Below, piece by piece: positions 23,666-36,186 of a stretch of DNA of 64,000 nt. Location: the NCBI GenBank assembly GCA_963966185.1, contig CAWZYM010000118.1:82501-146500 (forward strand). Reading direction: 5' to 3'. The notes under the pieces are model-generated. The model was not told the DNA's origin. It saw only the letters and a program-made list of their open reading frames with translations, and did no database searches. Both the position numbers and the translations under genes were made by a program. This DNA comes from Rhabditoides inermis (taxonomy: Eukaryota > Nematoda > Chromadorea > Rhabditida > Rhabditidae). Each line of letters starts with the position of its first letter. Position 1 is the stretch's first letter.

Positions 23666-24114
23666 TGTCCCCGACCAAGATCGTGTTCACTGTGCCCGGA
23701 CGCCTCCCCCTCCCCCTCCCACTCGCACCCGACAACTATCCTCTCTATGTAAGGTGTCTCTATTTTTGTATATGTTCTATCCTCTTTCTCAACTCCTCTC
23801 TTTGGAAGTGAAGAGAGATAGGGAGAAGATTCGTTTTTTTTCCTCCTAGGGCGAATACAGTCTGCCGAAAGCGCTACCGGAAGGGTATCTGCCGACGGCG
23901 AGCGGTATCTCCTTCGCAACTCTGCGCCAGGAAGAGAAGAAAGAGATGAGGACAGAAGCAGTGATGAGGAAGAATACGGGATGGACAGAGGGTGAGAGGG
24001 AGGAAGGGGTTCAGCATTCAAGAGTATCAGGAGACATGATCGAATCGAAGTATGAACTGAACCGGCTGTGGGCAGTCAACGTCGGAGGAGCGCAGTGAGA
24101 TGGCACAGGTCCTG

Positions 24115-24163
<49 letters not shown>

Positions 24164-24920
24164 CACCTCTCCCTGTTCAGAAGCTGTGTGTGCACAACGC
24201 GGACGTCCGTTCCCTCCTCCCCCATCTCCTCTCCCTCTCCAGCTGTCGCCCTGGCGGGGACGTGTTCCATGCGGGCTTCGCGTACGCAGCCAGCCACGAC
24301 TGCACTGTCGTCAGCGGGTACGTGATTTCAATTGCCAAGTCAGGCGCCGTTCTGGCGATGTCACTGATGTGTCTCTTCAAAACATCTTCGAAAAATTGGT
24401 CGCATTTTGAAGGTGTTTTGAAGGCAGTTTCGTTACCGCTGGTTTTAGTAGACAGCATCATCATTTTTGTATTTCACGTGTTGATATTTTGCAGCGGCCG
24501 TTTGTCGATGTTGTCTATCCGACGGGGTGGCTCGGACTCGTTGCCGGATAGACTCGCTCTGGCTGTCGCCGTCGGAGCATACAACTACTACAAACACAAC
24601 AAGGGAAAGCATACGGTACTATACTGTAGATCTTACTGCAGGGTAAATATCTCGTTCGACATCTTGTTTTTCTTCTAGATCTTTTGTACCGTCTTCAGAT
24701 CGCTCACGCGTGCACTCTACTGGTCCACTCGGATGGTCGAGAAGCAACTCGCATCGACATGGACCGGAACGAGCTGGAGGTAGTCCCGCCTCTCTGACCC
24801 CGCCCCTTCTGACTCCGCCCCTTTCAGGTGACGTGGGCTGTGTGGCTGGAAAGGCTCAGCGCATTCTGGAAGATGGTCAACGAAGCACATGAGAACCACA
24901 TGCCTACCATCAAAATCTAA
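23666..24920 (+). CDS. Unrecognised protein between the UGT arms (5' end uncertain)
   Basis: Exons in phase give VFTVPGRLPL...NYPLY, then EYSLPKALPEGYLPTASGI with EEKKEMRTEAV, then a short exon (STSEERSEMAQ), then KLCVHNADVRSLL...GDVFHAGFAYAASHD, then RGGSDSLPDRLALAVAVGAY and KHNKGKHT, then HACTLLVHSDGREA and finally VTWAVWLERLSAFWK ending in MPTIKI. The stop is at 24918-24920. It looks like a soluble globular protein of at least 250 residues. I do not recognise the family. No in-frame ATG was found for the first exon, which starts after a GTCAG acceptor only about 135 bases from the end of the UGT arm; an upstream exon may have been lost or displaced by the duplication. Confidence 0.6.
24119..24160. 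repeat. (CT)n microsatellite
   Basis: CT run of about 40 bases in the intron before the exon that begins with KLCVHNADV. Confidence 0.9.
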
Positions 24921-24967
24921 TGCATACATCACACGCTTTCTCGTTGTATTTTACAATTGTTATCGCC

Positions 24968-24973
24968 AATAAA
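24968..24973 (+). terminator. AATAAA poly(A) signal
   Basis: Canonical hexamer 48 bases after the stop of the preceding + strand gene. Confidence 0.7.
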
Positions 24974-25440
24974 CATTTGAAGAATCTATTTGATCAGAGG
25001 AAAACTGCTACGATGCAGAAGATTGGACTACAGAACACGATCTGATGAATCGAGATGAAAGAGGAACATGAGTACACTAGTTTTTGTTTCTCTTTTTTCT
25101 AATGTGCACGCTCAACAAGTGTACCCAATATCGATACGCCGGCACGGAGGAACTGGTGTGGAAGCCTCAGGCAGACAGTGTCAAGACAAAACACCACTGA
25201 ATTCGACCCTTCCTGGATGACCTTATCTCTAATCAGACACGTTGAACAATCAAGTAGAACTTGGTTGATAAAAAAAACAGCGAACAGAAGTTGAACAGGT
25301 TTTTAAATGCTTTTTCTCTCCAAGCTTTCCGAAACAAAAAAATAGTCCATATTTATTATTCCCGAGTAGGTTGTTCACATTATGAGTTCAAGTAATGACA
25401 ATTCACAAGTGACAGATGACAGATGACAATGACAGGAGTG
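24974..25440. other. Intergenic stretch between convergent genes
   Basis: Lies between the 3' ends of the unrecognised + gene and the phosphatase. No gene or clear repeat seen. Confidence 0.55.
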
Positions 25441-27061
<1,621 letters not shown>

Positions 27062-27268
27062 TGTCAGTAGGGGGCGACTGGTCAGTGGGGGCGAGTGGGG
27101 GTGGAATGGCGGAGAAAAGAGAGGAGGAGGAGGACAGAGGAGGAATGGACTCATGCAAATGAAACAGACGTGCGCAATTCGAGTTACACGGCAGCTTGTT
27201 GAAACATCTCTGTTTTGTCTTCTTCTCATCACAGTTCGTGTTTAATGCGATAACACTTTATTGGAGAT

Positions 27269-28531
27269 CTAATGCGAGATGATTGCAACGAGGATGGCGA
27301 GACCAGCAATGGGGGCTGCATGTATGTGCTGGAGAATGGAGAGGAACTGGCCACGACGCTTGAACGAATCCAGAACAGAGTGGCGGGAGATGGCACGACG
27401 GGTGTGGAACTGGACTAGCTGGAAAGGGATAGAGGATGAAAGAGAGAGAGAGAGAGACAGGGAGAGAGAGAGAGAAAGAGAGAGAGAGAGATGCGTACCT
27501 GGTTGGCGTCGACTGGCCGATCCAGCATGATATCACGCATACGGGATGCGGACGAAGCGTATGAAGGAGTGTCTGAATGAGAGTAATGAGTCAGCCTATT
27601 CAAAATAGATTCTTCTCTAAAACACAGTGCTTTGTCGAAGGTGTTTCGTAAGCCGTTTTTTTTCCCTTGACTCACCGAGAATCGCCTTCATCTCTCCGTA
27701 CAGCAGATCCGCGGATATCTTTGACTTGTCCAGCACTCGGGCGAATCTGAACGAGGTGTATTGGCTGTGGGTGAGGGTTGGGGCCTGCTCACCCCATCTT
27801 GACGGCGACATCAGCATTGTGAGTCTGTTCGGCGAACATTGGCTTGAAAAGAGCCGGCACCGCGGAACACAGAGACTCCTTCAGACTGCAAACCAACCAT
27901 ACACTCTTTTCTCCATTCACTGAATCAGTGACAAAACATTGAGTTGACAACAACAATCATTACCTTTTCAGTCCACCGTGAGTCACGAACAACTTCGTTG
28001 ACGGGTGAGCGAGGATCTCCTTCTGGGGAGCCCATCTGAGGAAAGGAATGTCAAATGTGTTTCAGCTCGTATGTAGACTACAATACAGAAACGTACTTTA
28101 CGTAAATGAAATGAACAGAACTCACTTTGAGACGAGAATGTGTTCTCCAGTGCCCTCCAGCTGATGAGACTCGCCGTTGAATGCGAAGATAATCCTGAAA
28201 TACAGTATACAGTAGTCGTTTTATGATGCGCAGGTTTGCACTCGCCTGTAGTCAGTTAGTCGATTGAGTGCGTGAATGAACGAATCCGTCGTAGACTTCG
28301 GGGCGTATTTCCAGGGAACGTTAGTACCAAAAGCAATGTAGATCGTACCCTGCAAGAATATTGATTATTATTGATTATCACACATTTATTGATAATTCGA
28401 TAAGTCTCTGTGCATACCTTGGACTCCTTTGTGTTGATGAACTTCTCGTATAGATCAGGAAGTGTGAGATCCTTGGCAGCTGGACAACGCATTCCTACGT
28501 GGATAGTGTCGTGGCCAACTTAAAAGGACAC

Positions 28532-28585
<54 letters not shown>

Positions 28586-30189
28586 CGATGAGAGTGATGG
28601 AGGGAAAGAGAAAGAAAGAGAGGAAGAGTATAGAAGAAAGAGGGGGAGGAGTGAGAGGGGAGAGATACTTACTGGGAGCGGGGTAGGCAAAGTAGTCTAT
28701 GTCGTCAAAGAACTGGATAGTTGCACCCTGCATGAACCGCTGGAACCTGTACAAAAAGAAAACTAGAAAACATTTAAAAAAAATTACTTTGAGTTGAGTT
28801 CCATTTGTTACTTTTGCCAAACTCACGTGAAGTCATATTCGAAAAGCCTCTGTGATGTCTGAGTCATGATTCGTGTCACCAGCTCCATGTTCAATCCGTT
28901 GAAGAACCCGTCCCAGAACTGAACCAGATGTGTACCTTGTACCTGCTATCTATAGAATAGTGGGCGACTCACCGTCTTGACCCTGTGGTTGAACTTGGTG
29001 GGATCGTAGGGCGCACTCGGATGCACGTAGAACGACGGACGATGCAGAGTGTTGTGGCCTGTATATGTTACACGTATGCATTACATACTTCTTTTTGTGC
29101 ATTGTGCAAATATAAGTGAAAACATATATGACATACCAAGTGACATGTGCATGGATATGAGGTGAGCGGGCACTGTCGTACTCATCACTGCGTACGCCTT
29201 TCCGTGAGCATACCTCAACAACGAAGTGTTCCCAACCAATTCACAAAACGAGAAATGTTATGATCACCTGTTTCTCATGGCTAGTGCGTAGCTGCTCACA
29301 GCGAATAGCTCATCGGCAATCACAAGATCAAAGGAGCGGTTGAAGAACGGGGTGATCTGAAATCGGAGTCGGGGTGATGGGCAGAGAAAAGTGGAAGAGA
29401 CTACCTCGTCGAAGTGTTCCTCTCTCATTTCGAGCAACGCCTTTTCGCCCCCAATCCACACCATGGGAAATGCCGACAGACCGATAAACTCCTTCCACAT
29501 CGGAATGTACAACATGGTGACGATGTCAGTAGAAACTTGAAAAGAATATGTGAATCGTTTCGGTTAACAAAGTAATATTGTGTTTTGGTGAATGCAAACA
29601 GTCACTGACCTCCCATTCTGAGTTGAATGTATGTGTGGTTTATGCTGGGTGGCATGGCGTATCCCTTCTCTTTCACATCTGATGACAGATAGTGGACATT
29701 GTGGCCGGCTGACACCATACTGCAAAAAGAAGGCATCTCGGCAAATAAAGCTTTTGTAGATCACCATACTACATTCAACCAAAACCGATTCCCTCAACGT
29801 TTCCAATGTTTTGCGAATGAATATGTGCTTAGAAGTTCATTTGAAGAGTAGTGTTGGACACTGTACCTCACTGCAGCAGGTATGCAACTGATTACATGAC
29901 TGGGAGAAGAATGCATCGTATTGAACAGGATAGTTCCATTCATGAACATGTGTGATAGAGCCAACGCCATTCGAGCGACGTGCATTTGCAAATCTGATCC
30001 GCGGCAGTGTGAGATAGAGAAACGATCGTGGGAAGGCGGAACGAATACGAAATGATCTGGTCTAACCAACCTGACTGCGGTGGGCATACAACTGCCGATG
30101 TGGCTACTGGAAGAGTGCATTCCATTAAAGAGAATGTCATAGCAGAGTATGGAAGGGAATAAGAAGAGGAGAAGGGGGAGAAGCCGCAT
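27269..30189 (-). CDS. UDP-glycosyltransferase, copy 2
   Basis: Inverted twin of the copy at 20704, with the same exon order and phases on the minus strand. The signal peptide is MRLLPLLLFLFPSILC, the signature WAPQKEILAHP and FVTHGGL is intact, and the C-terminal anchor is identical. Differences include IPMWKEFIGLSAFPMVW in the third exon where copy 1 has IPMWNGFLGQVFPMLW. Upstream of the second exon there is a complete second first-exon candidate at about 29876-30000 that encodes MHVARMALALSHMFMNG and then a paralogue of the first-exon core, ending in the same phase at a GT donor. Copy 2 could thus produce two N-termini. ER-membrane conjugating enzyme by family; substrate unknown. Confidence 0.92.
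28536..28660. repeat. GA-rich microsatellite in UGT copy 2 intron
   Basis: Corresponds to the CT run of copy 1 (opposite strand) but is interrupted and differs in length. Confidence 0.85.
29876..30000 (-). CDS. Alternative first exon of UGT copy 2
   Basis: After a GGATCAG acceptor-like site an ATG opens MHVARMALALSHMFMNG, followed by TILFNTMHSSPSHVISC, which is a clear paralogue of DILFNGMHSSSSHIGSC in the normal first exon. It ends GCAGTGAG|GTACAG in the same phase. The matching block in copy 1 (about 20865-20938) lacks the N-terminal part, so only copy 2 keeps a usable version. Whether it is transcribed cannot be told from sequence. Confidence 0.5.
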
Positions 30190-30513
30190 GTTGACCGAAT
30201 GGACACTGACGGAAGGGGGAGACAGTGAGAGGCTGGAGAGATAAGATCCCCCCACAATGCATTGATAAATGTAGTCAGGATGTTATCATATCAGTACAAA
30301 GGACAGTAGATCACGCGCATAGTTTGTACACTCTTTAAATGGAGTACGTTGTGTGCCGCTTGCATCTTATCTTATTAGCTAGCTAGATAACTATTTGAGA
30401 ATATCTCTGCAAAAGCCATTCGGCCATAAAACGAAAAGCAAAAGAATTCAAAATCAACTGTTAGAATGAGTGAATCTGTTTATTACTAGTCTCTGTTTCT
30501 GTTTGGTCGCCCA
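30190..30513. other. 5' flank of UGT copy 2 and 3' flank of the ShKT gene
   Basis: 30190-30380 is the mirrored UGT 5' flank. Beyond it is AT-rich sequence to the stop of the next minus-strand gene. Nothing else seen. Confidence 0.6.
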
Positions 30514-32255
30514 TCAGCAACGGTTGCACGTCTTCGGGCATTGCTGAAAAAAATGAAGAAGAAAAACTCTCTTCGTCTGTCTACATTCATCCCTCTTCTT
30601 ACATCTGTCATGAGAGTGTAGTACACAGCATTGTTGCAATATGATTTCATACTTGCACAGTTCGACACTCCATTTGGTCCTACTTTGTCCACGCATCCTA
30701 AAACAATCAATTAGAACTCGTGTAACCGGTTGAAACACACTCATAGGAGCAACTGTGGTGGTCGTCACTCCACAACGATTGCACGTCTTCGGACATTGCT
30801 GGAATGTATTGTTGACGTCGTGAGAAATGATGTCTACTGCGTCGATAGATGCTATGTAGCAGAACACTAAGTACACTCCGCGGCAGTTTGTGTTTTGTGT
30901 TATGTACCTATGATGGAAGAGCCATTTTTATTTTCACCTCGGTCATGAGATTGTAGTAGATGGAGCTGTTGCAGAGGGATGCTCTAGAAGGGCAGTCGGA
31001 TACTCCAGTGGATGGGTTAAGCAGATCGACACATGATGTTGTACAGCGGTTGCACGTCTTCGGACATTGCTACAACAGCCGTGTGTTCTGTACAACTCTT
31101 CGGAATGCTACCTCGGTCATGAGTGTGTAGTACACAGCGTTCTGGCAGTAGCTGGCCCTAGCCGGACAGTCGGACACACCGGTCGCCGGGTTGAGCAGAT
31201 CCACACAGGCAGGCGGAGCGACGGTTGTTGGGGTGACACCACATCGGCTGCACGTAGCCGGACAGTGCTAGAATAATGAAATCGGTAGTCATTACACATT
31301 CCTGAAAAAAAGGAGAGTCGCACCGTGGTCATGATATCATAATAGCTGGCGTTGTTACATAGGTAGGATAGGACTGCGCAGTTCTCGGTGGCAGACACTG
31401 GGATAAGATCCGAACACGCGGCGGGTGCAGCGGTTGTGGTGGTGGTGGGGGCAGCGGTAGTCGTGGTTGTTGGAGCGGATGTTGTCGTGGTTGTTGAGGG
31501 ACCTGAGTGATGCTGTTCAGAGAGAGGGAGAGAGGGAGAGAGGGAGAGAGGGAGAGAGGGAGAGAGGGAGAGAGGGAGAGAGGGAGAGAGGGAGAGAGGG
31601 AGAGAGGGAGAGAGGGAGAGAGGGAGAGAGGGAGAGAGGGAGAGAGGGAGAGAGGAAGAGAGGGAGAGAGGGAGAGAGGGAGAGAGGGAGAGAGGGAGAG
31701 AGGGGGAGAGGGGGAGAGGGGGAGAGGGGGAGAGGGGGAGAGGGGGAGAGGGGGAGAGGGGGAGAGTGGGAGAGGGAGAGAGGGAGAGAGGGAGAGAGGG
31801 AGAGAGGGAGAGAGGGAGAGAGGGAGAGAGGGAGAGAGGGAGAGAGGGAGAGAGGGAGAGAGACTGCGCACCGGTGGTTGTGGTGACTCCAGGGGCGGGC
31901 GTCGCTGTAGTGGTGGTGGTAGTAGAAGCGGTAGTAGTGGTTGTCGGAGCAGCTGTCGTCGTTGTTGTCTGAAGAAAAGGATTGTTATTTTGGATGCTTC
32001 TGATAGAATACGATTGCTGTCATACAGTGGTGGTGTCTGGCATAATGGCGGCATCGTTGCAGCAGATACCAGCAGGTGACACGCACGTAGTCCCAGCCAA
32101 TGGACACATGCCGTTGAGACACGCTGAATACACGTTTCTTTCTCTGTCTCCTCTCTGTCTCTCTCACGTCCGTTGTCGTTGACCGCGGGATCGAAGCAGT
32201 AGCTGGCCAGAGATGTGCCAATGAGGAGCAGTGAGAGGAGCACAGTGCGTGTCAT
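30514..32255 (-). CDS. Secreted protein with four ShKT domains and Thr-rich linkers
   Basis: The start at 32255 gives a signal peptide ([18 protein letters not shown]); an in-frame upstream ATG exists but would bury it. The mature protein has a small Cys-rich part ([13 protein letters not shown]), a long Thr-rich mucin-like stretch ([13 protein letters not shown]), then four six-cysteine ShKT domains. These contain [11 protein letters not shown] with [19 protein letters not shown] with [19 protein letters not shown], and [15 protein letters not shown] with the final QCPKTCNRC and stop. The fold is known from sea-anemone potassium-channel blockers, but in nematodes it is a common extracellular module, not evidence of toxicity. 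The protein is likely secreted to cuticle, gut or surface coat. One intron (about 31508-31871) is filled by a GGGAGA-type array. Confidence 0.85.
31517..31862. repeat. (GGGAGAGA)n minisatellite in ShKT gene intron
   Basis: About 345 bases of short-period (8 bases, GGGAGAGA; a 7-base GGGGAGA-type variant in the middle, 31700-31765) purine repeat. It lies between the exon ending CACAACCACCG and the acceptor at the ATCACTCAG side of the minus strand. Long ORFs read from it (Arg-Glu-Gly or Ser-Leu-Pro) are artefacts. Confidence 0.92.
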
Positions 32256-32553
32256 GGTGGACTGTGCTGTATGGAGTGACCCCATGTGCGCCTGTCTGTC
32301 TTTTATATGCCTTCCTCCCAACACAAACAAAAATCAACCAACCTCAGCGTTCCGTTTCCGCCGCTTTCGGTTTAGTCAACTGTCGGTGACTCTTGATCGG
32401 GATAAAAAGAGCCACGTTGCATCGAGCAACGGGGTCAGAACAAAACGGTGAATGGATATTTGTGCACAACTTTTAGTGACAGATCGTGTAATAGAAGTCT
32501 TTTATGTACAGGCATCATTATTACATATCCAAGAAGATAATTCGGATCTTGGA

Positions 32554-34302
32554 CTACCAGAGGAGACAGATCGGTCCGGCTCCCCGTCCCCTGTAGTCGA
32601 CATTGTTGCCATTCACGTTGTGGAACTCTGCCAGATTAGTGGTGTACACGTTGTTGCCTGAAAGTATTCATTCGTAATTGTTTTATATTGATGATGTCAC
32701 CTCCTTTGATGGGATCGCCCTTATGTGAGAGCTGCATGAGCTGTTTGTGCGCACCGCACGCTCCCGCGCCCAGTGAGATTGGAACACAGTAGCCAACACT
32801 GAAAGATATGATCATAGAGGGAGATAGATTATGTGAATAAGAAAGATGAAAGACCTCTTGTATTTCTTCCATCCGCCTTTCCGCACATGCCGCATGGCCC
32901 CTGCGTGGTCGTTGGTCAGAATTTGCATGTCTGAAACTAGTTATCTCTTCTCTCCACTAATGAAAGATCCTACGTTTGTTGTCGGCAATATAAACGAGTT
33001 CGACGAGCTGTGGACAGACGCTCATGATCTCGATGGATCGATGCTGGAACACGTCCACCGGAATGATGCGTCCGATCTCACCTAAACATAATAATCTTAC
33101 AGTCTCAATGAAATGATGATCTCTCAGCGAATGTCTTTCTGATATCACGATTACGAAAAAGTGTGTAATCATAATTTTTTGGTTCGTCGGATTCACGGTC
33201 ACGGTTTCGATGACTCACCCTCTGCGTGGAAGCCGTGTCTTCGCTGGAACTGCACATCGGGCAGACTGGAGTGGGTGAAGTGTTTGTTGAGTTGCGGGTT
33301 GTAACTGCGAAGCACGGGTACGGTGAGGGTGGACACATCTAGTGGGGGAGGACGAGCCGGGGGAGGAGGAGGGGGAGGTGGAGGTGGAGGTGGAGGTGGA
33401 GGTGGAGGTGGAGGTGGAGGTGGAGGAGGAGGAGGAGGAGGAGGAGGAGTAGTGACAGGTGGCAACGTAGTAGGATCAGTTGGAGCAGTTGTCGTCTCCG
33501 GAGCCGATGTCGCGAGGGTAGGACTAAGAATAAACAAATATAGATATTCAGCGATAATTCCTTACAATTCAGTCTCGGCGACGATGGGTCGAGAGGGGGG
33601 AATGTCGTAGTCGTCTTCGCCTGGAGGGGGCGCATTCGGAGACGGCTCCCATGATCCGCCCGCACTCTGCTCCGACCAGTCAGTAGACGCAGCCAAATTC
33701 TCCCACTGATATTACAATTGAATATCTGATGATTAATTATAGTTCTATTCTCTCAATAAGCCGCGCGCTGTGAGGTAGATCAGAGGAAGACGGAGAGTCA
33801 GCTCGCGGCAATAGCGCGCAAAACAAGAGAGTTAGATGGTTAGAGCACCGTATTGCGAGCTGCAAAACAGGTAGATCGAAAACTATCGCTCTGGCGCTGG
33901 CTATATATATACTCTGCGCCAGAGCGATAGTTTTCGATCTACCTCGCTTGCAGGTCGAAATACGGTGCCATAATCTTTTTGCGCGCTATTGCCGAGAGCT
34001 GACTCTCCGTCTTCCTCTGATCTACCCCACCACGCGCAACTTATTGCGAGCATAGAACTATACTTATGTATGTTACCTTAGGAGATTCACTGTCTGTCCA
34101 TGTGAATCCTGCTGAAACGGAATCGCCAAGGTCGCCTTCAGAATTCATAAAGTTAAGCCCGGGTAACCGCAATCCATTTTTGGCGCCTGGTAATAGATAA
34201 ACGATATATAGTATAATAGTAACATGACTTACTTTCAACATAGCATAAGATAACACAGAGTGTACATGTGAGACGGAATAACATGGTCAATCGGGATACC
34301 AT
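32554..34302 (-). CDS. Secreted polyproline protein with DUF5648-like C-terminal domain
   Basis: Exons in phase on the minus strand: 34233-34302 (start at 34302, or 34284 in the same frame), 34076-34186, 33566-33705, 33219-33523, 32974-33081, 32855-32930, 32701-32798 and 32554-32657. A signal peptide (LTCTLCVILCYV) is followed by an acidic linker, a Thr/Pro stretch (APETTTAPTDPTTLPPV), about 30 consecutive prolines, and a globular part. That part starts VPVLRSYNPQLNKHFTHSS, resembling the LYRYYNP...HFYT start of DUF5648 domains in secreted hydrolases, and goes on with GFHAEGEIGRIIP, NDHAGAMRHVRKGGWKKYK, GYCVPISLGAGACGAHKQL and CLLW at the end. A cell-surface or digestive role is possible. A 326-bp palindromic SINE pair sits in the second intron. 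Confidence 0.75.
33359..33450. repeat. Coding (GGTGGA)n minisatellite
   Basis: On the minus strand this CCACCT/CCTCCT array encodes the polyproline tract of the DUF5648-like gene. It is a candidate length-variable site. Confidence 0.9.
33738..34063. mobile_element. Palindromic pair of tRNA-like SINEs
   Basis: About 326 bases form an imperfect palindrome. The left arm runs from TATAGTTCTATT through GGTAGATCAGAGGAAGACGG and the right arm mirrors it to ATAGAACTATA; the centre reads CTGGCGCTGG...CTGCGCCAG. Within the arm, TTAGATGGTTAGAGCACCGTA resembles a tRNA A-box/D-arm region and CAGGTAGATCGAAAAC a B-box. The outer piece TGACTCTCCGTCTTCCTCTGAT recurs in variant form at 63974-64000, tying this to the SINE at the window end. 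The palindrome is inside an intron. Confidence 0.6.
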
Positions 34303-34920
34303 GGTATGAATGATGCCAAACAGGTGTGGGAATGCGCTGGCAGTGTACAGATTTCTCTTTATGTCTCTTGTAGTTGATTCGTCATCTTCATTAATGATGC
34401 TTCAATGTCAATCTTGTCAGATTCTGTGTACGGAAAACTCGTTTTCGCGAGACCTTCTCTTGTTCATGAAGAGCGAACTTTTACCAATAGGATGAGTCAG
34501 GCTTCAACAATACAACTGAAGACATAAGGCACCGTGTTGTGATGTTATAATGAAAGAAAGCTGTTTTTATTATTTATTGACTTTTGCGGATAATGAATGT
34601 AAAATATAGATAACTGCGCAATAAAACTGTACACACCATACTATTGACATGACAACACTTGAATTAAGCGCGTTGCATCACCGCTGCCTATCGACTCAAC
34701 GTGTGTTATAGCTGAGTATCTTGGTCTATGGGCAACACTATTTTCTAATTTCGAATTTTTTGGGAATTCCTACATTTGTGTGTACGTTACGTTCCTATGT
34801 TTTATTCGTTTTTGTTAATGAATTATGTTGTTATTTCAAGTAGAACGAATTTTGACAATGTATTGTACGGCTCGTGTAAGTTGCAATTGCGTTTTTTTAA
34901 TTGAATTCTCATGCTCAATT
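34303..34920. other. Divergent intergenic region upstream of RPLP0
   Basis: Between the minus-strand secreted-protein gene and the RPLP0 gene. AT-rich; likely contains both promoters. No ORF with protein character and no clear repeat. Confidence 0.55.
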
Positions 34921-34926
34921 TTGCAG
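34921..34926 (+). promoter_or_regulatory. Candidate trans-splice acceptor of RPLP0
   Basis: TTTTGCAG ends at 34926, 41 bases upstream of the RPLP0 ATG and preceded by T-rich sequence. It would be either a 5' UTR cis-intron end or an SL addition site. Confidence 0.5.
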
Positions 34927-34967
34927 GTCTTTAAAACGTTACCTTGAACGATCCTTACGCCACCAAG

Positions 34968-36019
34968 ATGGTTAGGGAAGACAGATCTACCTGGAAGGCC
35001 AACTACTTCACCAAGATTGTTGAGCTCCTCGAGGAGTACCCTAAGTGCTTCATCGTCGGAGTCGACAATGTTGGATCGAAGCAGATGCAGGAGATCCGCC
35101 ACGCCATGAGGGGTCAGTTAATACAGTTGTTATTTTTTCAAGGGAATTTCTCAACCATTACTTTCAGGCGAGGCCGTTATCCTTATGGGAAAGAACACCA
35201 TGATGCGCAAGGCGATCCGCGGACACATGTCCAAGAACCCCAACCTTGAGAAGCTGCTGCCGTACATCGTGCAGAACGTCGGATTTGTTTTCACCAAGAA
35301 CGACCTGTCTGATGTCCGCTCTAAGCTCCTCGACAACAAGAAGGTGGGTTTTTTTTTGATTTAACAAAAAGTACAGTTAAAATGTTATTGTTTTCCAGGG
35401 AGCCCCCGCCAAGGCCGGAGCTATCGCCCCCTGCGATGTCAGGCTGCCGCCCCAGAACACCGGAATGGGACCCGAGAAGACTTCTTTCTTCCAGGCTCTG
35501 CAGATCCCTACCAAGATCGCTAAGGGAACTATTGAGATCCTGAACGAGGTTCACCTCATTCACGAGGGAGAGAAGGTCGGAGCTTCCGAGTCTGCTCTTC
35601 TTGGTATGCTCAACATCATGCCGTTCTCGTACGGTCTGGTGGTGCTCCAGGTCTATGACAACGGAACTATCTACTCTCCTGAGGTTCTTGACCTGTCTGC
35701 TGATGACCTCAAGGCTCGCTTCCTCTCTGGAGTGCACAACGTTGCCTCGGTGTCGCTCGCCATCAACTACCCCACTCTGGCTTCCGTTGCCCACTCCGTG
35801 GCTTCTGGAGTCCAGAACATGCTTGGCGTCGCTGCTGCCACCGACGTCACCTTCAAGGCGGCTGAGAAGATCAAGGCCTTCCTTGCTAACCCGTCCGCTT
35901 TCGCTGCTGCTGCTGCTCCGGCCGCTGCTTCCGCCGCCGCCCCGGCCGCTGCTGCCAAGAAGGAGGAGGTTCAGGAGGAGTCTGAGGATGACGACCTCGG
36001 CATGGGACTCTTCGACTAA
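34968..36019 (+). CDS. rplp-0: 60S acidic ribosomal protein P0
   Basis: Three exons (34968-35112, 35168-35343, 35399-36019) encode about 313 residues. The start [14 protein letters not shown], the rRNA- and L12-binding body ([47 protein letters not shown]) and the C-terminal Ala-rich hinge with [14 protein letters not shown] are diagnostic. P0 anchors the P1/P2 stalk that recruits GTPase factors to the ribosome. First of four same-strand genes with short gaps. The name follows the nematode orthologue. Confidence 0.98.
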
Positions 36020-36149
36020 GAAGCTGTTGTTTCCTTCCAGGATAAATTGTTGATTGTTACTTTTCAGTCAAATTGTGTATTACCTCATACCGGTTGCTCG
36101 CACCGTGTTATATCTTCTCATTGCATTGTTTTGTTTTCTTGTCTAAGTT

Positions 36150-36158
36150 CACTTTCAG
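36150..36158 (+). promoter_or_regulatory. Candidate trans-splice acceptor of TCTP
   Basis: CACTTTCAG ends 28 bases upstream of the ATG in a gap of only 167 bases after the RPLP0 stop, preceded by T-rich sequence. Such spacing is typical for downstream genes of nematode operons. Confidence 0.5.
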
Positions 36159-36186
36159 CTTCGCTTGACGGGTCCACCTCCAGACA

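Larger units (their letters stand above)
27237..30380 (-). repeat. Right arm of the UGT inverted duplication
   Basis: Reverse complement of 20520-23530. It is slightly longer, mainly because it keeps about 90 extra bases around the second first-exon block (30030-29940), about 150 extra bases in the following intron (29860-29720), and a longer intron near 28540-28670. Confidence 0.9.

Noticed and set aside
31467..32079. Long Arg-Glu-Gly and Ser-Leu-Pro repeat ORFs
   Set aside because: Translation of the purine array in an intron of the ShKT gene.
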